64,000 bases of DNA from Boswellia sacra (GCA_013180625.2 SNVD02004529.1:124001-188000), one strand, 5' to 3'; positions 1 to 13,892 are shown, numbered from the stretch's first letter. The notes: generated by a model not told the origin, from the sequence alone. Made by a program: numbers and translations.

Positions 1-613
1 CCGATTGATAAATATGTTCAGTGATAACTATAGGGCAAAAACTTATCCTGCACGTCCATGGAATTTATTAGAACAGGTGGAACATCCTCAACCAGAAGCT
101 TCTGGCCCGTAGCTGCTTCTAGCTTATTCAGAATTATTTCAAATTTTATCAGATGAGGGCCAGATAAATTCCGCTAACACCTGGACCCTTCTGCGATGAA
201 AATCTTTCAAAGTTTCTTGTGTGATTTCATCAGTAGTGATTCCTCTTTAAATAGTGCGTATGAACAACATAAAAAGCACATGATTATGAACCGTTAAGTC
301 CGCTATAAATATTGAGTTTATTTAACCAATCCCAAGAACCTTTTTTTTTGGGTCAATTTCTTTGTTGTTATCTTCATTTCTTTGGCTTTGAAGCCAGCAA
401 AATGTGCTGACAAATTTGCTCTTCATTTGTAAGCAATAAAAAGTTACTGATTTCTGAAAAACAGGAATTGTACTACTATATGCAAGACCACAAAATGAAC
501 GAAAATAATTACACTGAAACGAATAGGATTGGATATGCAAGTACAGCTTTTGAAATTATATGTTCTCTACACGTGTGCATGAAAACTGGCAAGCAAGAAA
601 AAAAATATAGAAA
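1..613. other. Window edge and 3' flank of the kinase gene
   Basis: No gene could be supported here. The part next to 614 is the expected 3' UTR of the minus-strand kinase. Around 60-230 the minus strand has a short protein-like stretch (containing LVEDVPPVLINSMD), but it is interrupted by stops and I recognise no family. Confidence 0.4.
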
Positions 614-3180
614 TCATGGGCCACGAGTCGGGAAGAAGCAGAAACATCCATGAGCTTGATCTTCAGGGATCATGCCACCTCCCTTGCTGGTATCTACGGC
701 TTCTAGCAACCTAACTACTTCAGCCATGTCGGGGCGTCTATCTGGGTTTGCATCCCAGCATTTTCGCATTATACTTGACAATGAATTTGGGCAACATCTT
801 GGGATATCTGGTCGTAAATTCTGTTTCAAATAATGAATAATTTCGTATTAATGTTATCTTCCGCGTCATGTAAACACACGAATAAAATGCAAATATCTAT
901 AACCTGTCGCACAACTGCAGATGAAACTTCGGCAAAACTGAGATCAGCGTATGGCATGTCACAGCAGTAGATTTCCCACAGGCATATTCCAAAGCTGTAG
1001 ACATCGCATTTCCTATTATAAGGCTTCCCATCAAGCACCTTCACTCACGGAGGGGAGGAAAAAAGATTAGTTTGGTGACACAGTTGTGATTCCAAGTTTT
1101 CCAAAAAGGTTAATTTGTCATAAAAAATTTGAAGCTTAAATGTTTTTCCTTCAATCATCGAGGAATTAGAAAGAAGTGGGTACCTCAGGGGCCATGTACC
1201 CAAGAGTTCCAGTTTCGCCGGTCATGTCCCTTGGATTCTGAGCTTCAACTCGAGCAACACCGAAATCAGCAATCTTCAGGGTTCTATGAGCATCTAGCAA
1301 CATATTTTCTGTCTTTACATCACGGTGTACAATTTTTTTTGAGTGAAGATAACTCAGACTGCAAAATTAGAACAAAAACTTCGGTAACTTAATTCCCAAA
1401 AACAAGCACAAAAATTTCACATATTTAAGTAGCATCTGTAGCACTCACCCTCTGGAGAGGTCCAAAGCAAGTTGAATCACAACCTTATAGGTAAGTTTTT
1501 TCCTCCTATTCCTAATTAAAAATTTCTTCAATGTTCCACTTGGAAGGTACTCGACAACAACGCAACAAGCCCTGGCAGGAAGAGAATTATGGTCATCACC
1601 CGCAGCACTTTTGGAAGGAATCTTAAGATTGGATGTTCCCATTGAAGCTCCAATAAACTGAAAGAGAGTTACAGCAATTAGGAAAACTAAAATTTGAAAT
1701 AACAGAAAATTCAGTGTTCAAGTAAAATCCACTACTATTATATTATAGAAAGACTGACTAAACCATCTTATCCTACGAAATATAGAAAATCCACAAACTT
1801 AATCTTCAATGTGCATCTCTCTCTCTCTCTCTCTTAAAAAATATATTGATAATGGTGTCATATAAAATTGCTGACACCATTACAGTTGAACGAGATGGGG
1901 TTCATAAAAACAGGACTAGCACACACCAATATTTGAGAAATAACTTTACCTTTGTAACATTTGGATGGTCAAGCTTTTGCCAAACGGCCACCTCTTGCCG
2001 AAATGATGCCCGGAGAGCAGCAGTTTCAGCAGATGTGGCCATCCCATCCTCCCCCCAATCCAATACCTTCACTACAATATCAAGAACAGAAATGGTGGTG
2101 AGGGCATTACGCACTGATCATTTGATGTTTTCTGGGGCTACCATATAAAAAAATTGAATGGAGTTCACTTCCTGCATCTGCTTACATTAAGCCAATGAAC
2201 TCTGTACTCGCTCGTGTACATTTATATGTTTAAACTAATAATCACAAAGTTTACCTAATCATAGTAGAGATATTGATGATTATCACAGCAATAAATAATT
2301 AGGAAGGAATGCGCATAAAGAAAGATGGAGGCATCAAAGCAAACATCTTCATCTGGAAAAAACCAACGTCCACGCAAACAGGGCTTTAATTACAATATGA
2401 AGAAACGGATGGACGGGAAAAATGATAGCATCAATGGTGGCCATCTTTCTAATAATCACCTCGTTGTCCCATGTAACGTAACCAGATCTAATTGCTTTGA
2501 CCCATAATTGTCCCATGCAAAATCTACTGCATAAACAATACTAAAACTAGAGAATATAACTAACAAGCGACAAACTGATCATTAAATCGTAATATGTACT
2601 TTGCATGTGCGCTTGTACTTGACTGGTATGTTATTCAAGTATACAATTCACTGTTAACTGTCACATACAGAACAGAATCACAATTTTTAGTCTTAAGTTT
2701 CTCTAGTCCAAGCTACAAGTTAAAAAAAAAATTGAAAACTTTACATGACCAGAAAACCAAGTCAAACAAATTCAACACAATCACATATTATTGAAGTTTA
2801 TGATAAGAAATGATTAAAATCCAAGTCAAGGAATTACCTGCAACATCTTGGTCATCATATACACCACGATAGACAGTTCCATAAGTCCCACGAGCGATTT
2901 CATTCCTTATATCAAGTTTAGCCAAATCAATCTCCCACTCCTCTTTTTTCGTGGACTGAACTTCTCCGTCCCTGGACCAAACCCTGCTCAAGTGCTTCTC
3001 CAGCTGAATATCCCAGCTCTTGAAATCAATCTTATCTGCTCTAAAAAACATGTCACCGTTGCTACCACTCTTCACATCTTTCACCTTCGACAGCAAGGCA
3101 CTGTCGCCTGTATTGTTATCGGATTTCTCTTTTTTGGCAGCGGCTTCAACTTCAACTCCCTCGCAACTGCTTGATTCCAT
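614..3180 (-). CDS. Raf-like serine/threonine protein kinase, group C7 (MRK1/CBC type)
   Basis: This is a soluble Raf-like MAPKKK-type kinase. Members of its group (MRK1, CBC1, CBC2) act in cytosolic signalling, CBC1/2 in stomatal responses to light and CO2. Six exons on the minus strand: 3180-2838, 2071-1950, 1657-1449, 1358-1184, 1038-904, 820-614. All have GT/AG borders and total 1191 nt, giving 396 aa. An N-terminal region of about 85 residues holds the group block [19 protein letters not shown]. The kinase domain follows: glycine loop GTYGTVYRG at about 98-106, catalytic lysine in AVK at 116 (the codon spans the first intron), HRD at 236-238, DFG at 256-258 and GTLGYMAPE at 275-283. The C-terminus ends [11 protein letters not shown], typical of the At3g22750/At4g14780 type. 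All catalytic residues are present, so it should be active. The specific pathway is not shown by sequence. Confidence 0.93.
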
Positions 3181-6145
3181 CTCTTGAGTAATCTGATTTG
3201 CAGAGCAGAGACTATCAAGTAATGATTTTGTTGGATGCCCAGAAAAAGAACAAGCAGAGAACCTTGCTGTTTAGATGTAATGGAAAAAGAGGTTTCACTT
3301 CTGACTTTGGTTTCAAAAACCAAAATTTTCTCAAACTTTGAAAGCCAAAACCCTTGACCAAGAAAAACAAGACATACAGCTACTGGTAGGTAGAGAAGAA
3401 TTAAAAAAAAAAGGGAATAGAAATTGAAATGAACAGGAAAAGAAGAGAACCGTTGGATGAAACGATAGATTCGTGAAAGGAAAAAAAAGTAGGGTTTTGT
3501 GGAGGAGAATTCAAGTGTAGAAAGGAAAGAACAAATTGGAAGAATTTGTAATTATGAAAAATTTTGAGGAGAAAGAAAAGGCGGGGATTGTGGCCTAAAA
3601 TAGTTGCCTCTGCCTGACTGCTTCAAATCAAACAACTTTTTTTTAGCCTTATTTACCTGTACCTTTTAACGGATTTACCGGTATTTTAAGATTTCCCTTC
3701 CCTCCAAATTGACCAATATATCCCTGCGTCAAAGTTTACTTCTTTTTTGCTTTGATTTGCAGCTCGATTTTACCATAAAAACACTTGCAATTTTGAATAC
3801 TGATATTCATTATTGGACAAAATGACAACCCAAATTCGCAGTCAGAAGGATTTTACGGATTTTGCTAATAGTGCTGGGTCAAATTTTTTTTAAAGCAAAA
3901 TTCTAAAACAAGCTATGTCCACCATGATTAGGTGTATAAGCTTTCATTGTAGTCATAACAGAGAGATTTTTGGTTAAAATTCGAGTCAAAAAAACGCACA
4001 GGCCGTAACGATGTTCTGGGTGTTAGAATTTACTGTTTCTAAACGACTTTCAGGAGTCAGAAAAGGCGGATATTAAAACGTTGTATTCATATTTGGAAAT
4101 CATAAATGTAGAATAAAGTAGCATAATATGGCCACGAATGATATATTCTATGCACCCGAACCAATGATGAGGCCGCCCTTCTTGGACGGTGAACAGTATA
4201 TTCGTAGAAAAAATTTATGCCATTCTAATGATAAACCCCATTTGCAGATCCTAATCCTTTGGATTATATACATAACAAGCTTATTAAAACTCTCTCGAGT
4301 TTGGACCTATCGAAAAGACGGTTTATTAGATAAAATAAATTAACAAGGAACAAACTGAAGGTCTACCACGGAGGCTTTTCAATAGAGAATTGATTGAAAC
4401 ATGGCCATTGGCTTTTATGGAATACTTTTGAGAACATACTTGACATTTGTAAGGACATAGTAATTTTATTTATGAGGGATTGTTGTGACTTCACAAGTCA
4501 CAACTTGCAATCTTATCCCAAAGAAGGAAAAGTCGTAAAATTGCTGAAGCTGATTAGTCTAGCAGCTGTATCTCAATAATATAGATGATGATAAAGTGTG
4601 ATTAGACTTGTTGATACCCCTTTCTGCCCACCCACCAACTACGTAACTTGCTTAGAGAACATTTTATTTATGTTTAGAAAGAAAATAGAACATTTCACTT
4701 TGAATATTCTTAGCATTCCTTATAAGGTGTGGTTACATTGCATGTGAATATATCTCAGCATATGCAACTAGCATCTCATTTTCTCCCTCGCATTAGCCAA
4801 GTGTTTCGAAGAACCAATGTCGAATCTCTCTCTGTTTATTTTTTTTTTTGGTTCATTTATTTTTGTATATATAAACAAAGAAGGGTGGATATTTGAGCTT
4901 GTAGTCCACAAATGAAACAGTCTAGAAGCTTAAACAGAACAAAACACGAACACCTCTCCAGCACTTCCAACAAATTATGTTGGATATGCTCAGTACTTGG
5001 TTGATTAAATATGATCAAAACCAAAACCAACATGGCATGGCGTGAGTCAGAATTAATCAAATATCAATCCCATGTCATGCTGCCATCATATTCACAATTT
5101 CACGTCAGTAAACTTGAATATGATCCTTATCAAGCATCTTAATGTGGAGTGATGGAATTTCATGAAGGGGTCACAAAGAAATTTCTGGCGACATGGGCCA
5201 AGGAATTGAAAATACACTGAATAAACGTATGGGAAGCGCTAGTTAATTAAGTTCAAAAAAAAACTTGACGATTGAGGAGTAGACTAAAGGATCCGTGGAC
5301 GTCAGGCTAGACTCCAGCCATAGCTTGCTCTCCCCTTTGAACCATTCTTGATGGAAAGTCTGATGAGCGTGTTCCAGCAGGAACCAGGATTGACTAACGG
5401 AAAAAGCAACATTTAATTACGTGACAAAGTCGCAACTTTTTTTATTTATCAAACTATGTTAAAGTGAACATATTTATTCTTTGAAGTATCTGCGCCCCCT
5501 AATCTATGGGCAATAGCTGCAAAGAACTGAAAATGTATTGTTATTATTACCAGATTAAATACAGTTTACAAGAGGCCTTTTTTGCTGCCTTTCTTGTAAG
5601 ATTTCATTCTATGATGTTATAATTATTAACAGCACATTCCCTGTGACACCTTTTTTTTTTTTTTGGTTTTTTCTTTGCCAATATGTAATTGCAGTGTAGT
5701 CCACTCCAGGATAGCACAAGCTGCATTCCGTTGACCAAGATTTTGTGATCAAAAGGAACAGCAAGACAGATTCTACTCAAACTGGCCAAGTACAAAAACT
5801 GCTTCAACCTGTGCATATAATATGAAACTACATTGTGAATCCACGCAAATAAAACTCACAATTCTAAAGAATAATAGATGAGATCAAAATTATAAGGATA
5901 ACATCTCCACTGATTGGATGGTGTTCAATCCACCTGTCAAACAATATCCCCAGTCATATGAATTAACAAGCTTAATGATTGTTTTTTTATTGATTCAACT
6001 ACATCCACTTCCCCTGCTCTAAACACAATGAAACAACATTCCACCACCAACTATATGTACAGCCAATTTTTATGTGGTTACAGCTAAAAGCATTGTACTA
6101 TAGCTAAACCCTTAGTTCATGTAAAGCAAGTTGAAATAAAAATGA
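3181..6145. other. Intergenic: kinase 5' UTR/promoter side and MCCA 3' flank
   Basis: The AT-rich stretch 3181-3600 should contain the 5' UTR and core promoter of the minus-strand kinase. A small ORF at 4128-4343 (plus) and others at 4394-4579 and 4857-5060 match nothing I know and have no gene-like structure. 5816-6145 is the 3' UTR side of MCCA. No repeat with clear ends was seen. Confidence 0.4.
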
Positions 6146-9100
6146 CTAACCTTGAACCCTGAAGAGAACACTACCGTCTGAAACTTGTTGGCCAGCTGTT
6201 ACTTGAAGCTCGTGGACAAACCCAGCAGATGGTGCTTTTACTACATGCTATTAAAGCGGGGAAAGAAACAAAAGAAAACAGGTAAATAATATCACAGCTT
6301 TTACTTAAAGTGGGAAGAGATAAAATTTCAGGAAAAAGAATACAAACCTCCATCTTCATCGCTTCTAAGACTAAAATAGGTTGCCCTTCTTCCACCTTTG
6401 TTCCGTCCTTCAAAAGAACCTTGATAACTAAACCAGCCATGGGTGCTACAACAGTCCCTGGAGGGACAGCTGATGTTTCATGACTTGCCTTATGTTGAAT
6501 TTCATCATCATCAGACAACTCAAGTACCAATTTTTGTCTGAAATGATGATGATGCAACCCATGCCATGCATGAATGTGCTTAGTCCGGTCCTGCCAAACC
6601 ATGTAAGAGAATCATAATTCAATACTACTACAGTCACAGGCACCTAAAAAGCAAAATCTCAACAATATTTTGATTTTCTTCTCCCATTCTTAGCAATGAT
6701 GTATGATACTAATGCGTTATATGACTGATTTACTTGATGAAAACTTTAAATGACATCATTATTAATAAAAAAAAAAAAAAGACACAAACGCCAACACTTA
6801 GCAGACAAAACATTATGACAATAAAATTGGTGAAATGCGTTAAAACCCCCCACATGGTGGAAAAGATTTTAAAGGGTAGTTCCTTAACAGAATAGTGTCA
6901 CTCACTAACCAATGCAATGTTCCACTACACCTACTCCAGGAAATGATTGAACTACCATTTATTTCTTTATGATTATGATTGAACTGTCAACATTTTCAAG
7001 TATGACAGGTGGGGGACAGAAAAGTGAAGACCAGATAGAGCAAGGGCATAACATGCAAAACTCAGGTTAGTAATTTTGTATACCGTCAATATTAAAACAC
7101 AATATAATGCATGAAATTAATGACTTATCGATTATTTGAACCAAAGTTCTAGATGAACAACTGATTAGGCAGCTTAGAAGTACTCAAGAATGCCACTAAA
7201 TCAATCGACATGCAATCCTAAATACACTTAAAAAAAGGCACTTACCTTGGTATATACAGCTAAACTGACATCCATGCTCACACCATCAGATTCAATTCTA
7301 AAATCATGATCGCCTATGCATGTTGCCTTGACTTCTGAAACGGTAGAATCATCTTCCCCCATCTATTTATGCATTGTGGAAATAGAGAATCATTTTAAAG
7401 TAACCATTTCAAATCAATAAAAATAACTCAAAGAGAGAAGGTGGGGCACAAAAGAAATACAAATGAACTCCAAAACATGATACTTCAAGAACCAACATGC
7501 TGACTCTATTATTTTAAATGCACTCTAATAAGGTAAAAACCTCAATCAGATAGCGCCCATCTGGCTCATAAGTCACAGTCAGTGTCAAAAGCTCTAAACG
7601 ACTGCTGTCATATTCATTATCCCACTCAAGTTCCATGGTTCGCCTAGCATGATGATGAACTCTGAAAGGAGGATGACCATACCATATAGGAAGTAAGCCG
7701 TGGCTCCCTGGACAAATTGCCAAATGTAGATACTGAGAGGACCAAATGGAACAGCTAAAACAGATCCCAAGACCAAACCAGGACCTTCAACTTACCAGGG
7801 GGACTTTCCTTAAAAGAAGAATGTTCCTTTTCACAAATACATGCAGCTACGACCATTGCACTGAACCTTGCAGTGCTGAAAGCTTCCTTTGCTAACATTG
7901 AACTACTACGATCAACAAAGAGGCCATCTTTATGGTGCTCAATAAAATGCGTTTCCACATTTCCACTTTCAAAAGCCCTATGGTTAGCAAGTTTTTGAAG
8001 AAAGTTGATATTAGTTGGCACACCTGCAACCTGATGACAAAAGTAACCATCAATGATCAAATCAAAATCAATCAATATCAGCAAGATAAATTATGGCTCA
8101 TTGCAAGATGCACATTAAATAGCATAAATTATTTCCAGTATCAGATCATCAAGCTACACAAGGCTTTGAACAGAGAATTTTAAACATGCAGAATCCTTTG
8201 GCTTAACTAACCATCCAGCCCCAGAATCTTCATGATTATCAACCACACATTTTATCTTAGATGATTAAATGAACTTAAAAGGGACTTCCATAAGAAGATT
8301 CATTTTGTAAAGTTGACCTGTGATTGCAAATATGTGTGATGAGAACTCCATCTAATGCAGTATCGCAAAAAGCTCAAACTTCAGTTGACTGCTTAAATAG
8401 GAAAATCCCACTGCAAAGTGTATTAAATCTTTTGACTGAAGTTAAGATATTATTCTTCAAAGGGTATACCTGAAAGTTTGACAGACAATTTTTCAATTTG
8501 ACTAGTGCTGCAGCACGGTTTTCACCCCGAACAACAAGCTTTGCAATCATGGGATCATAATGCATGCTAACAGTGTCTCCTTGTTCAACTCCAGTCTCAA
8601 CCCGAACTGCTAAACGGTATAAATTCAACATGAGAAATGACAGTAATGCATCAAAGTCGAAAGAAATGACTAACGCGGCACTTAAAAAGTAGAAATTTGG
8701 TCAGTCCAATAAAACAGAAATTCAGAGAATGCATGGAAACATAATTCTCCCATCCACACATGATTTTAAACTGTAAAAATGGAAGGAAAATTAGATTTAA
8801 GTAGTATCAAAACGAAAGATGGTCAGGTTTCTCTAAGATAATTAAGGCTTAATCTACCGATAACTGAACAACCAAAAACAACTTGGCTGAAACCAATTCC
8901 CAAAAATGGGAATGGGCATTTGAGTTCTCTACATATAAGTAACCTGACTACCACATGAAACTTCACCTGCCGAAGAAACTGGAACGGGACGATAATGATG
9001 AAGAACCCCAGTTGCTGGAAGAAATCCTTTGGGAACATTTTCAGCATATATTCGGGCTTCAAAAGCATGACCTAAAAAATAATAAACAATCAAAATCCTG

Positions 9101-12100
9101 TCAAAAGAATGAGTAATCATGATCATCCGGGAACCTGAAGTAATCCAAATTTGATGAGCTCTGAATACTCAAGTGCACATCAAAAATGCAAAAGGCAGCA
9201 TAGAATTTATGCTTTAATAGAGAGAAAAGAGAAGTAGAAAGTTTTTAAAATCCGGTTACTCTAACTATGATTTATGCCAAACTCAAAGAACTTAATCACT
9301 GTCTACACCAACAGTTTGATTAATTTACTCCTGCTAACTGACTTCATCATCATGTTTATTGACCAGCCACCACTGCAAACCAACCTCACTAAATTATGAG
9401 TGGGGTTACAGCTATTTTATGCTGGAACTCCAAGGAGATATTTTAAAATTCATCAAGCAAGAAACAATTCTCCACCTTATTCACAAAACGTCATCTATAA
9501 ATCAATTGCACACCAAACTTTATGATTAATGCAAATAAAAGTAGATCCAAAGGACTTAAAATGTAAACCTATTTAAACCTATCCTAGCCAGAGATATTCC
9601 ATCACTTTCAACATTTGTTTAGTATACTTGGAAGAAACAACATATTCCCTTGTAACACATTTTAAAAACTAGAAGTTCCAAAATCTTATGATTAAGTTTC
9701 CTGGGAGATCAGTCACTTGGGAATTTCAATCAAAATACACCAGAATCATGCTTCAGAATTCTGGGCAATTTGGGAAGTTGAAACAGGGTGTACTGGTAAT
9801 ACTAGGTCATACGCAAGGCTCTTTCACAAAGGGGAGAAACTTCACCTAATAAGGGAACTTGTGATTGATTCAGAGGAAGAGGTTCTCCATTTGCAACACG
9901 GATTTGCCACTCTACAAGATCTTGACCAACGACCATCTCAGTCACAGGATGCTCAACCTAGAAATGTATGGGCATGCTCCTCCAATTAGGATTTTGTTAA
10001 GCTTGTTGACTTAATATAACATGGAGAAAAGAGGTTCAACATACCTGAAGACGGGTGTTCATTTCCATAAAGTAGAACTGGCCAGATAGAGTATCGACTA
10101 TGAACTCCACAGTGCCAGCATTGTAATATTTAACTGCCTTCAAGTATCAAACAAAAACTATAAACTAGTATTTATCGTTGGATCTAAGATTCAAATTATA
10201 TACCAAATGTAAAAATGCATGTCAATAATCAATACTTGATAGCCTAACAATAATCCATCAATATCATATATACATGAGCATTATCATTATTTAACTTTGT
10301 TGTTTTCAAACTGACTGCAAATATCATATCAATCAACAGATTCACTTGAAAAATGATGTTACCTTGGCTGCAGATACAGCAGCCTGACCCAAGTGCAAGC
10401 GAAAGTCATTGGCAACATTTGGCTGCAACAATGGAGCTTCAATCATAACTTTTTATAGCGATACAAGGAAACCCTGAACTTAAACCTAGAATATATAAGT
10501 GATTATTACAGCTGGAGCTTCTTCAATTATCTTCTGGTGTCTTCTCTGCACACTGCAATCCCTCTCATATAAATGCAGCACATTGCCATGTTTGTCTCCA
10601 AATATCTACAACATTAAGCGGAAGATAATCTAATGAAACAACATGTAAGCCTAAGAAACAATCAAATAACAAAAGTGCCCTTTTTTTGCCAAAATTTTTT
10701 TATCAAAATAACATAAGAAGAAAGATCACAAGGCTAAAATTTGTAAAATTAAAATTAATTATCAAACAATATTCGCCACAATCAAGTTGAAGAGAAATGT
10801 TAGGAGCAGTGGACTACCAACCAACAAGTACCTGGACTTCTATGTGCCTTGGTTGAGTAATGTATTTCTCTAACAAAATTGTGTTTATGCCAAATGATGC
10901 AGCAGCCTCACGTTGTGCACCCAAGAACGACTCAACAAATTCTTTCTGACTTTGTACAATTCTCATACCCTAAAAATCGGCAAACGGTGAGAACTGCATC
11001 CGAAAGAAATTAAAAATTCTACAAAATAAACTCAATCTATTTTTCCCTGTGAACAAACTTTATCAAAATTGTTTTATATAATACTTCAAAATTTCCTGCT
11101 TTAACTGTCAAACAGGATGGAACAAAAATTAAAAAAATGCTGTATGCAGTCCAGTTATAAGTTAGTAAGCACCACAACCTAGAAAAAAATAGTTTCATAT
11201 AAACTGCACCATCAAGGATGCAAAGCAAATGTCAAATCATCGATCTTAATAAAATAACCATTAAAGGACTGCAAAGAGTATAACAAACCTTTCCTCCACC
11301 TCCATGAGTTGGTTTTATTAAGATAGGATACCCAATTTTATCTGCTTCTGATTTCATAAAATCAATATCTTGCTCATCACCATGATATCCAGGCACCAGT
11401 GGCACCCCTGCTGCTCCCATGATTCTCTTTGAGGCACTGGTGAATGTATATAACATCAATCAACTGAATAATCATAAATGTTCAAAGAATTCAAAGAAAA
11501 GTAACGAATTAGTATGCACCTCTTATCACCCATATCCCGGATAGCCGATACGGGGGGCCCAATAAATGTAAGACCCTTATCTTCACAAAGCTGGGCAAAA
11601 TCAGCACTTTCCGACAAGAAACCATAACCAGGGTGGATAGCCTAGTTATCAAAACAAGATATCCACTCTGAAAAGCAAGTCCTTGCATTAAATGTTCCCA
11701 AAATAATAAACAGATCATTCAACTTAACACGTGAAGAGCATCAACTAAGCAATCCAATTACATGCTAACGACTGGCATCGTTCATTTCACGAATTGTTAA
11801 ATTAAAATCAAACCACACCAAGATAATTGAATTTGATCAATCAACTATCTAAATACAAAGTGCTCATCTTCAAAAATACCTACAGAGAGGTGTAAAACTC
11901 GTTACCTGCGCGCCAGTTCGAATCGCGGCGTCGACAATGGAGGAGCCGTTAAGGTAACTCAACCGAGCCGGAGGTGGACCGAGACGAATAGCTTCATCAG
12001 CGGATTTCACATGAAGCGAGTCTTTATCAGCGTCGCTGTAAACGGCAACGGTTCGAATCCCTAACCTCCTTGCGGTTTTAATAATTCTACAAGCAATTTC

Positions 12101-12241
12101 GCCTCTGTTTGCTATCAAAATCTTTTCAATCTGTTGTTGCGAGGCTTGAGTCTGAGAAGGTGATTGGCTTAAGAGTCGGACGTGGAGAAGGAAAGGCTTG
12201 CCGCTGGGTTTTCGACGGAGAATTGATGCCATTAACGACAT
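6146..12241 (-). CDS. MCCA: 3-methylcrotonyl-CoA carboxylase alpha (biotin-carrying) subunit, mitochondrial
   Basis: The enzyme catalyses ATP- and bicarbonate-dependent carboxylation of 3-methylcrotonyl-CoA in mitochondrial leucine catabolism. This subunit carries the biotin carboxylase and biotin carboxyl carrier domains and partners with MCCB. Fifteen minus-strand exons: 12241-11906, 11641-11520, 11436-11289, 10969-10832, 10605-10510, 10422-10363, 10137-10045, 9957-9846, 9071-8967, 8606-8470, 8030-7796, 7707-7541, 7362-7246, 6590-6348, 6247-6146. They total 2211 nt (736 aa), close to the plant family length. Residues 1 to about 36 look like a mitochondrial presequence. The carboxylase starts at [15 protein letters not shown] (38-52). 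The ATP-grasp glycine loop GGGGKG is near 198-203, with RRHQK and [14 protein letters not shown] further on. The biotin site EAMKM puts biotin on Lys701. The C-terminus ends [12 protein letters not shown] second in-frame ATG at codon 4 is an alternative start. Nothing is broken. Confidence 0.96.
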
Positions 12242-12462
12242 TGCGTTTGGGTTTGGAGCTCTTCAACTGAAACGTCAATCAGTTCAGTTAATCCAACTGT
12301 ATTGGGAATGCTGCTGCCAAAGGACAAGGACTCAAAAGCCGATAAGCATGACATGCTACTGCAACGTGTTTTTGTACCATTTGCCTGAATATTCAGGTTC
12401 GTTGTATTCGTTGGATTTGTATCCAATGTGGTGCTTACTTGGCAAAGCCTTCTTCTTGTCAC
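12232..12462 (-). other. Possible upstream ORF overlapping the MCCA start
   Basis: A 76-codon minus-strand ORF starts at 12462, runs in another frame through the presumed 5' UTR, and stops at 12232-12234, just inside the MCCA reading frame. Its stop overlaps the second MCCA ATG (codon 4) as TAATG. It matters only if transcription begins upstream of 12462. It may be chance. Confidence 0.25.
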
Positions 12463-12481
12463 AAGATAATCTTTTCTTTAT

Positions 12482-13205
12482 GGGCACGTTTGGGAGCGGG
12501 CCAGATACAGTCCAGCCATGTTTAGTGCAAAGGTGGGATTGGATTGATAGTTCAAGTCAATCCCACCTCTCTCCTAATCAATACCAAATTAGTAGAATTA
12601 TTAGTCTTATCTTATAGTATGATACTTATAATCCTAAATTATGACAAATTTATTTAATTTTTAATTAAAATTAAAACTAAATAAAATAATAAATATAATA
12701 TAACAATAATTTTTAATTATATTTAAATATTTAATAAAATCAGTTTTGATTGTTCACTAAAAAATAATGAAATAATAATATGGTATTAATATAAAAATAA
12801 CTATTTAAATTAATAATATAAAAATAAATATCATCTAATAATATTTAAATACTAATTATTAATAAATTATTATATTTATATAAAAATTAATTTTAATATA
12901 AAATATACTTTTATTATTATTTATATAGAAATATCAACAAATATTTAATATTTAATTTTTATTCAAGTTCAATTTAAAAAAAAAATTAAGTTAGTTTATT
13001 TTTTAAAATTATTTTTTTAAAAATTATTATCTATGTTAATAGTTCAGTCCTATATTACACCAAATAATAGGCAATATTATTTAGTCCAATCCCATATGAT
13101 ATTAAACATAAAAAATATTAAATAGTCCAATCCAGTTCAATCATAATACTAATCCCAATCTTAATCTAGTCCAGTCTAATCCAATCCCTCCTCCCAAACG
13201 TGCCC
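12482..13205. mobile_element. AT-rich MITE with 15-bp terminal inverted repeats, next to MCCA
   Basis: GGGCACGTTTGGGAG at 12482-12496 is matched by its perfect reverse complement at 13191-13205. Similar but imperfect inverted sequence (GGGATTGGATTRGA-like) continues inward. The interior is extremely AT-rich and non-coding. A 3-bp direct repeat TAT flanks the ends, which would suit a PIF/Harbinger-like MITE, although that superfamily usually prefers TTA/TAA. Superfamily assignment is tentative; the terminal repeats are certain. It lies about 240 bp upstream of the MCCA ATG. Confidence 0.8.
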
Positions 13206-13219
13206 TATTAGACCAGTAT

Positions 13220-13250
13220 TGGGCCGGACTTAGATTTATTTTAATGGGCT
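13220..13250 (-). promoter_or_regulatory. Two site II (TGGGCY) motifs upstream of MCCA
   Basis: TGGGCC at 13220-13225 and TGGGCT at 13245-13250 lie just beyond the MITE. Site II elements are bound by TCP factors and are common in promoters of plant housekeeping and mitochondrial-protein genes. Assigning them to MCCA is inference. The MITE now puts them about 1 kb from the start codon. Confidence 0.3.
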
Positions 13251-13655
13251 CAGATGACAAGTATTTGGGTTTGTCAACCAAGTTTACAATGTCGATCGCT
13301 ACCCAAATGGATTCCTAAATGCAATCCTATTGTACAGAAATTGCATCCCCCCTCCCTTTTGAGTTTATTAAACCACACATTTCTGATTTACCCTCAACTG
13401 AATTACTAAAAGGAATCAATTAGTAAATACCGAGAGTGCAATCTGATTGGGAACTTCGACCAAACAAGGTGAGCACTAGTTATATGCGACTTTAATTATT
13501 AAAAGCGCCTGAAGAAGGCTGAAAAGACGGGTTGAGCTATGGAGTCAGTAGGGAAATATTTCAAAATCTCATTGTTTTAACTCAAAACTCCAAGGAGATC
13601 AGTACGTAAAATAAATATAGTTAAGATTTTAGAAATGAAGTAATTTTTCCTCTTT
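13251..13655. other. Intergenic, nothing recognised
   Basis: Single-copy-looking AT-rich sequence between the MCCA promoter side and the deleted copia element. It ends with GAACT (13656-13660), the left target duplication of that element. Confidence 0.4.
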
Positions 13656-13660
13656 GAACT

Positions 13661-13892
13661 TGTTGAGAATATTTATAATAAACTTAAATAATATAATCAA
13701 ACAACAAGATATTAAAGAAATAATAAAATATGAATTAGATTAATATATTAAATAGATAGAATAAATAAAGAGATAGAGTAAGAAATAAGTGGCCTGAGCA
13801 TTTGGGAGGAATGTCGAAGGCATTGTCCTAAAGCCAAAGAGTCCTCCCCTCGTACGAGTCATATCGGTACTCAAGGGCTCCAAGATACAACC
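13661..13892 (-). repeat. Truncated LTR copy of the deleted copia element
   Basis: Nearly identical to 14549-14788, with a few substitutions. It ends at the shared ACAACCCA block, where sequence unique to the interior begins. Confidence 0.85.

Noticed and set aside
4128..4343. Plus-strand ORF with FLDGEQYIRRKN, vaguely like a copia gag start
   Set aside because: Only one short motif; no LTR, primer site or further gag sequence nearby.
12045..12065. GGTTCGAATCC, resembling a tRNA T-loop/B box
   Set aside because: It lies inside the first coding exon of MCCA, and no acceptor stem or A box could be paired around it.
12198..12617. 139-codon plus-strand ORF
   Set aside because: It overlaps the MCCA start region antisense and runs into the MITE. 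No homology recognised.
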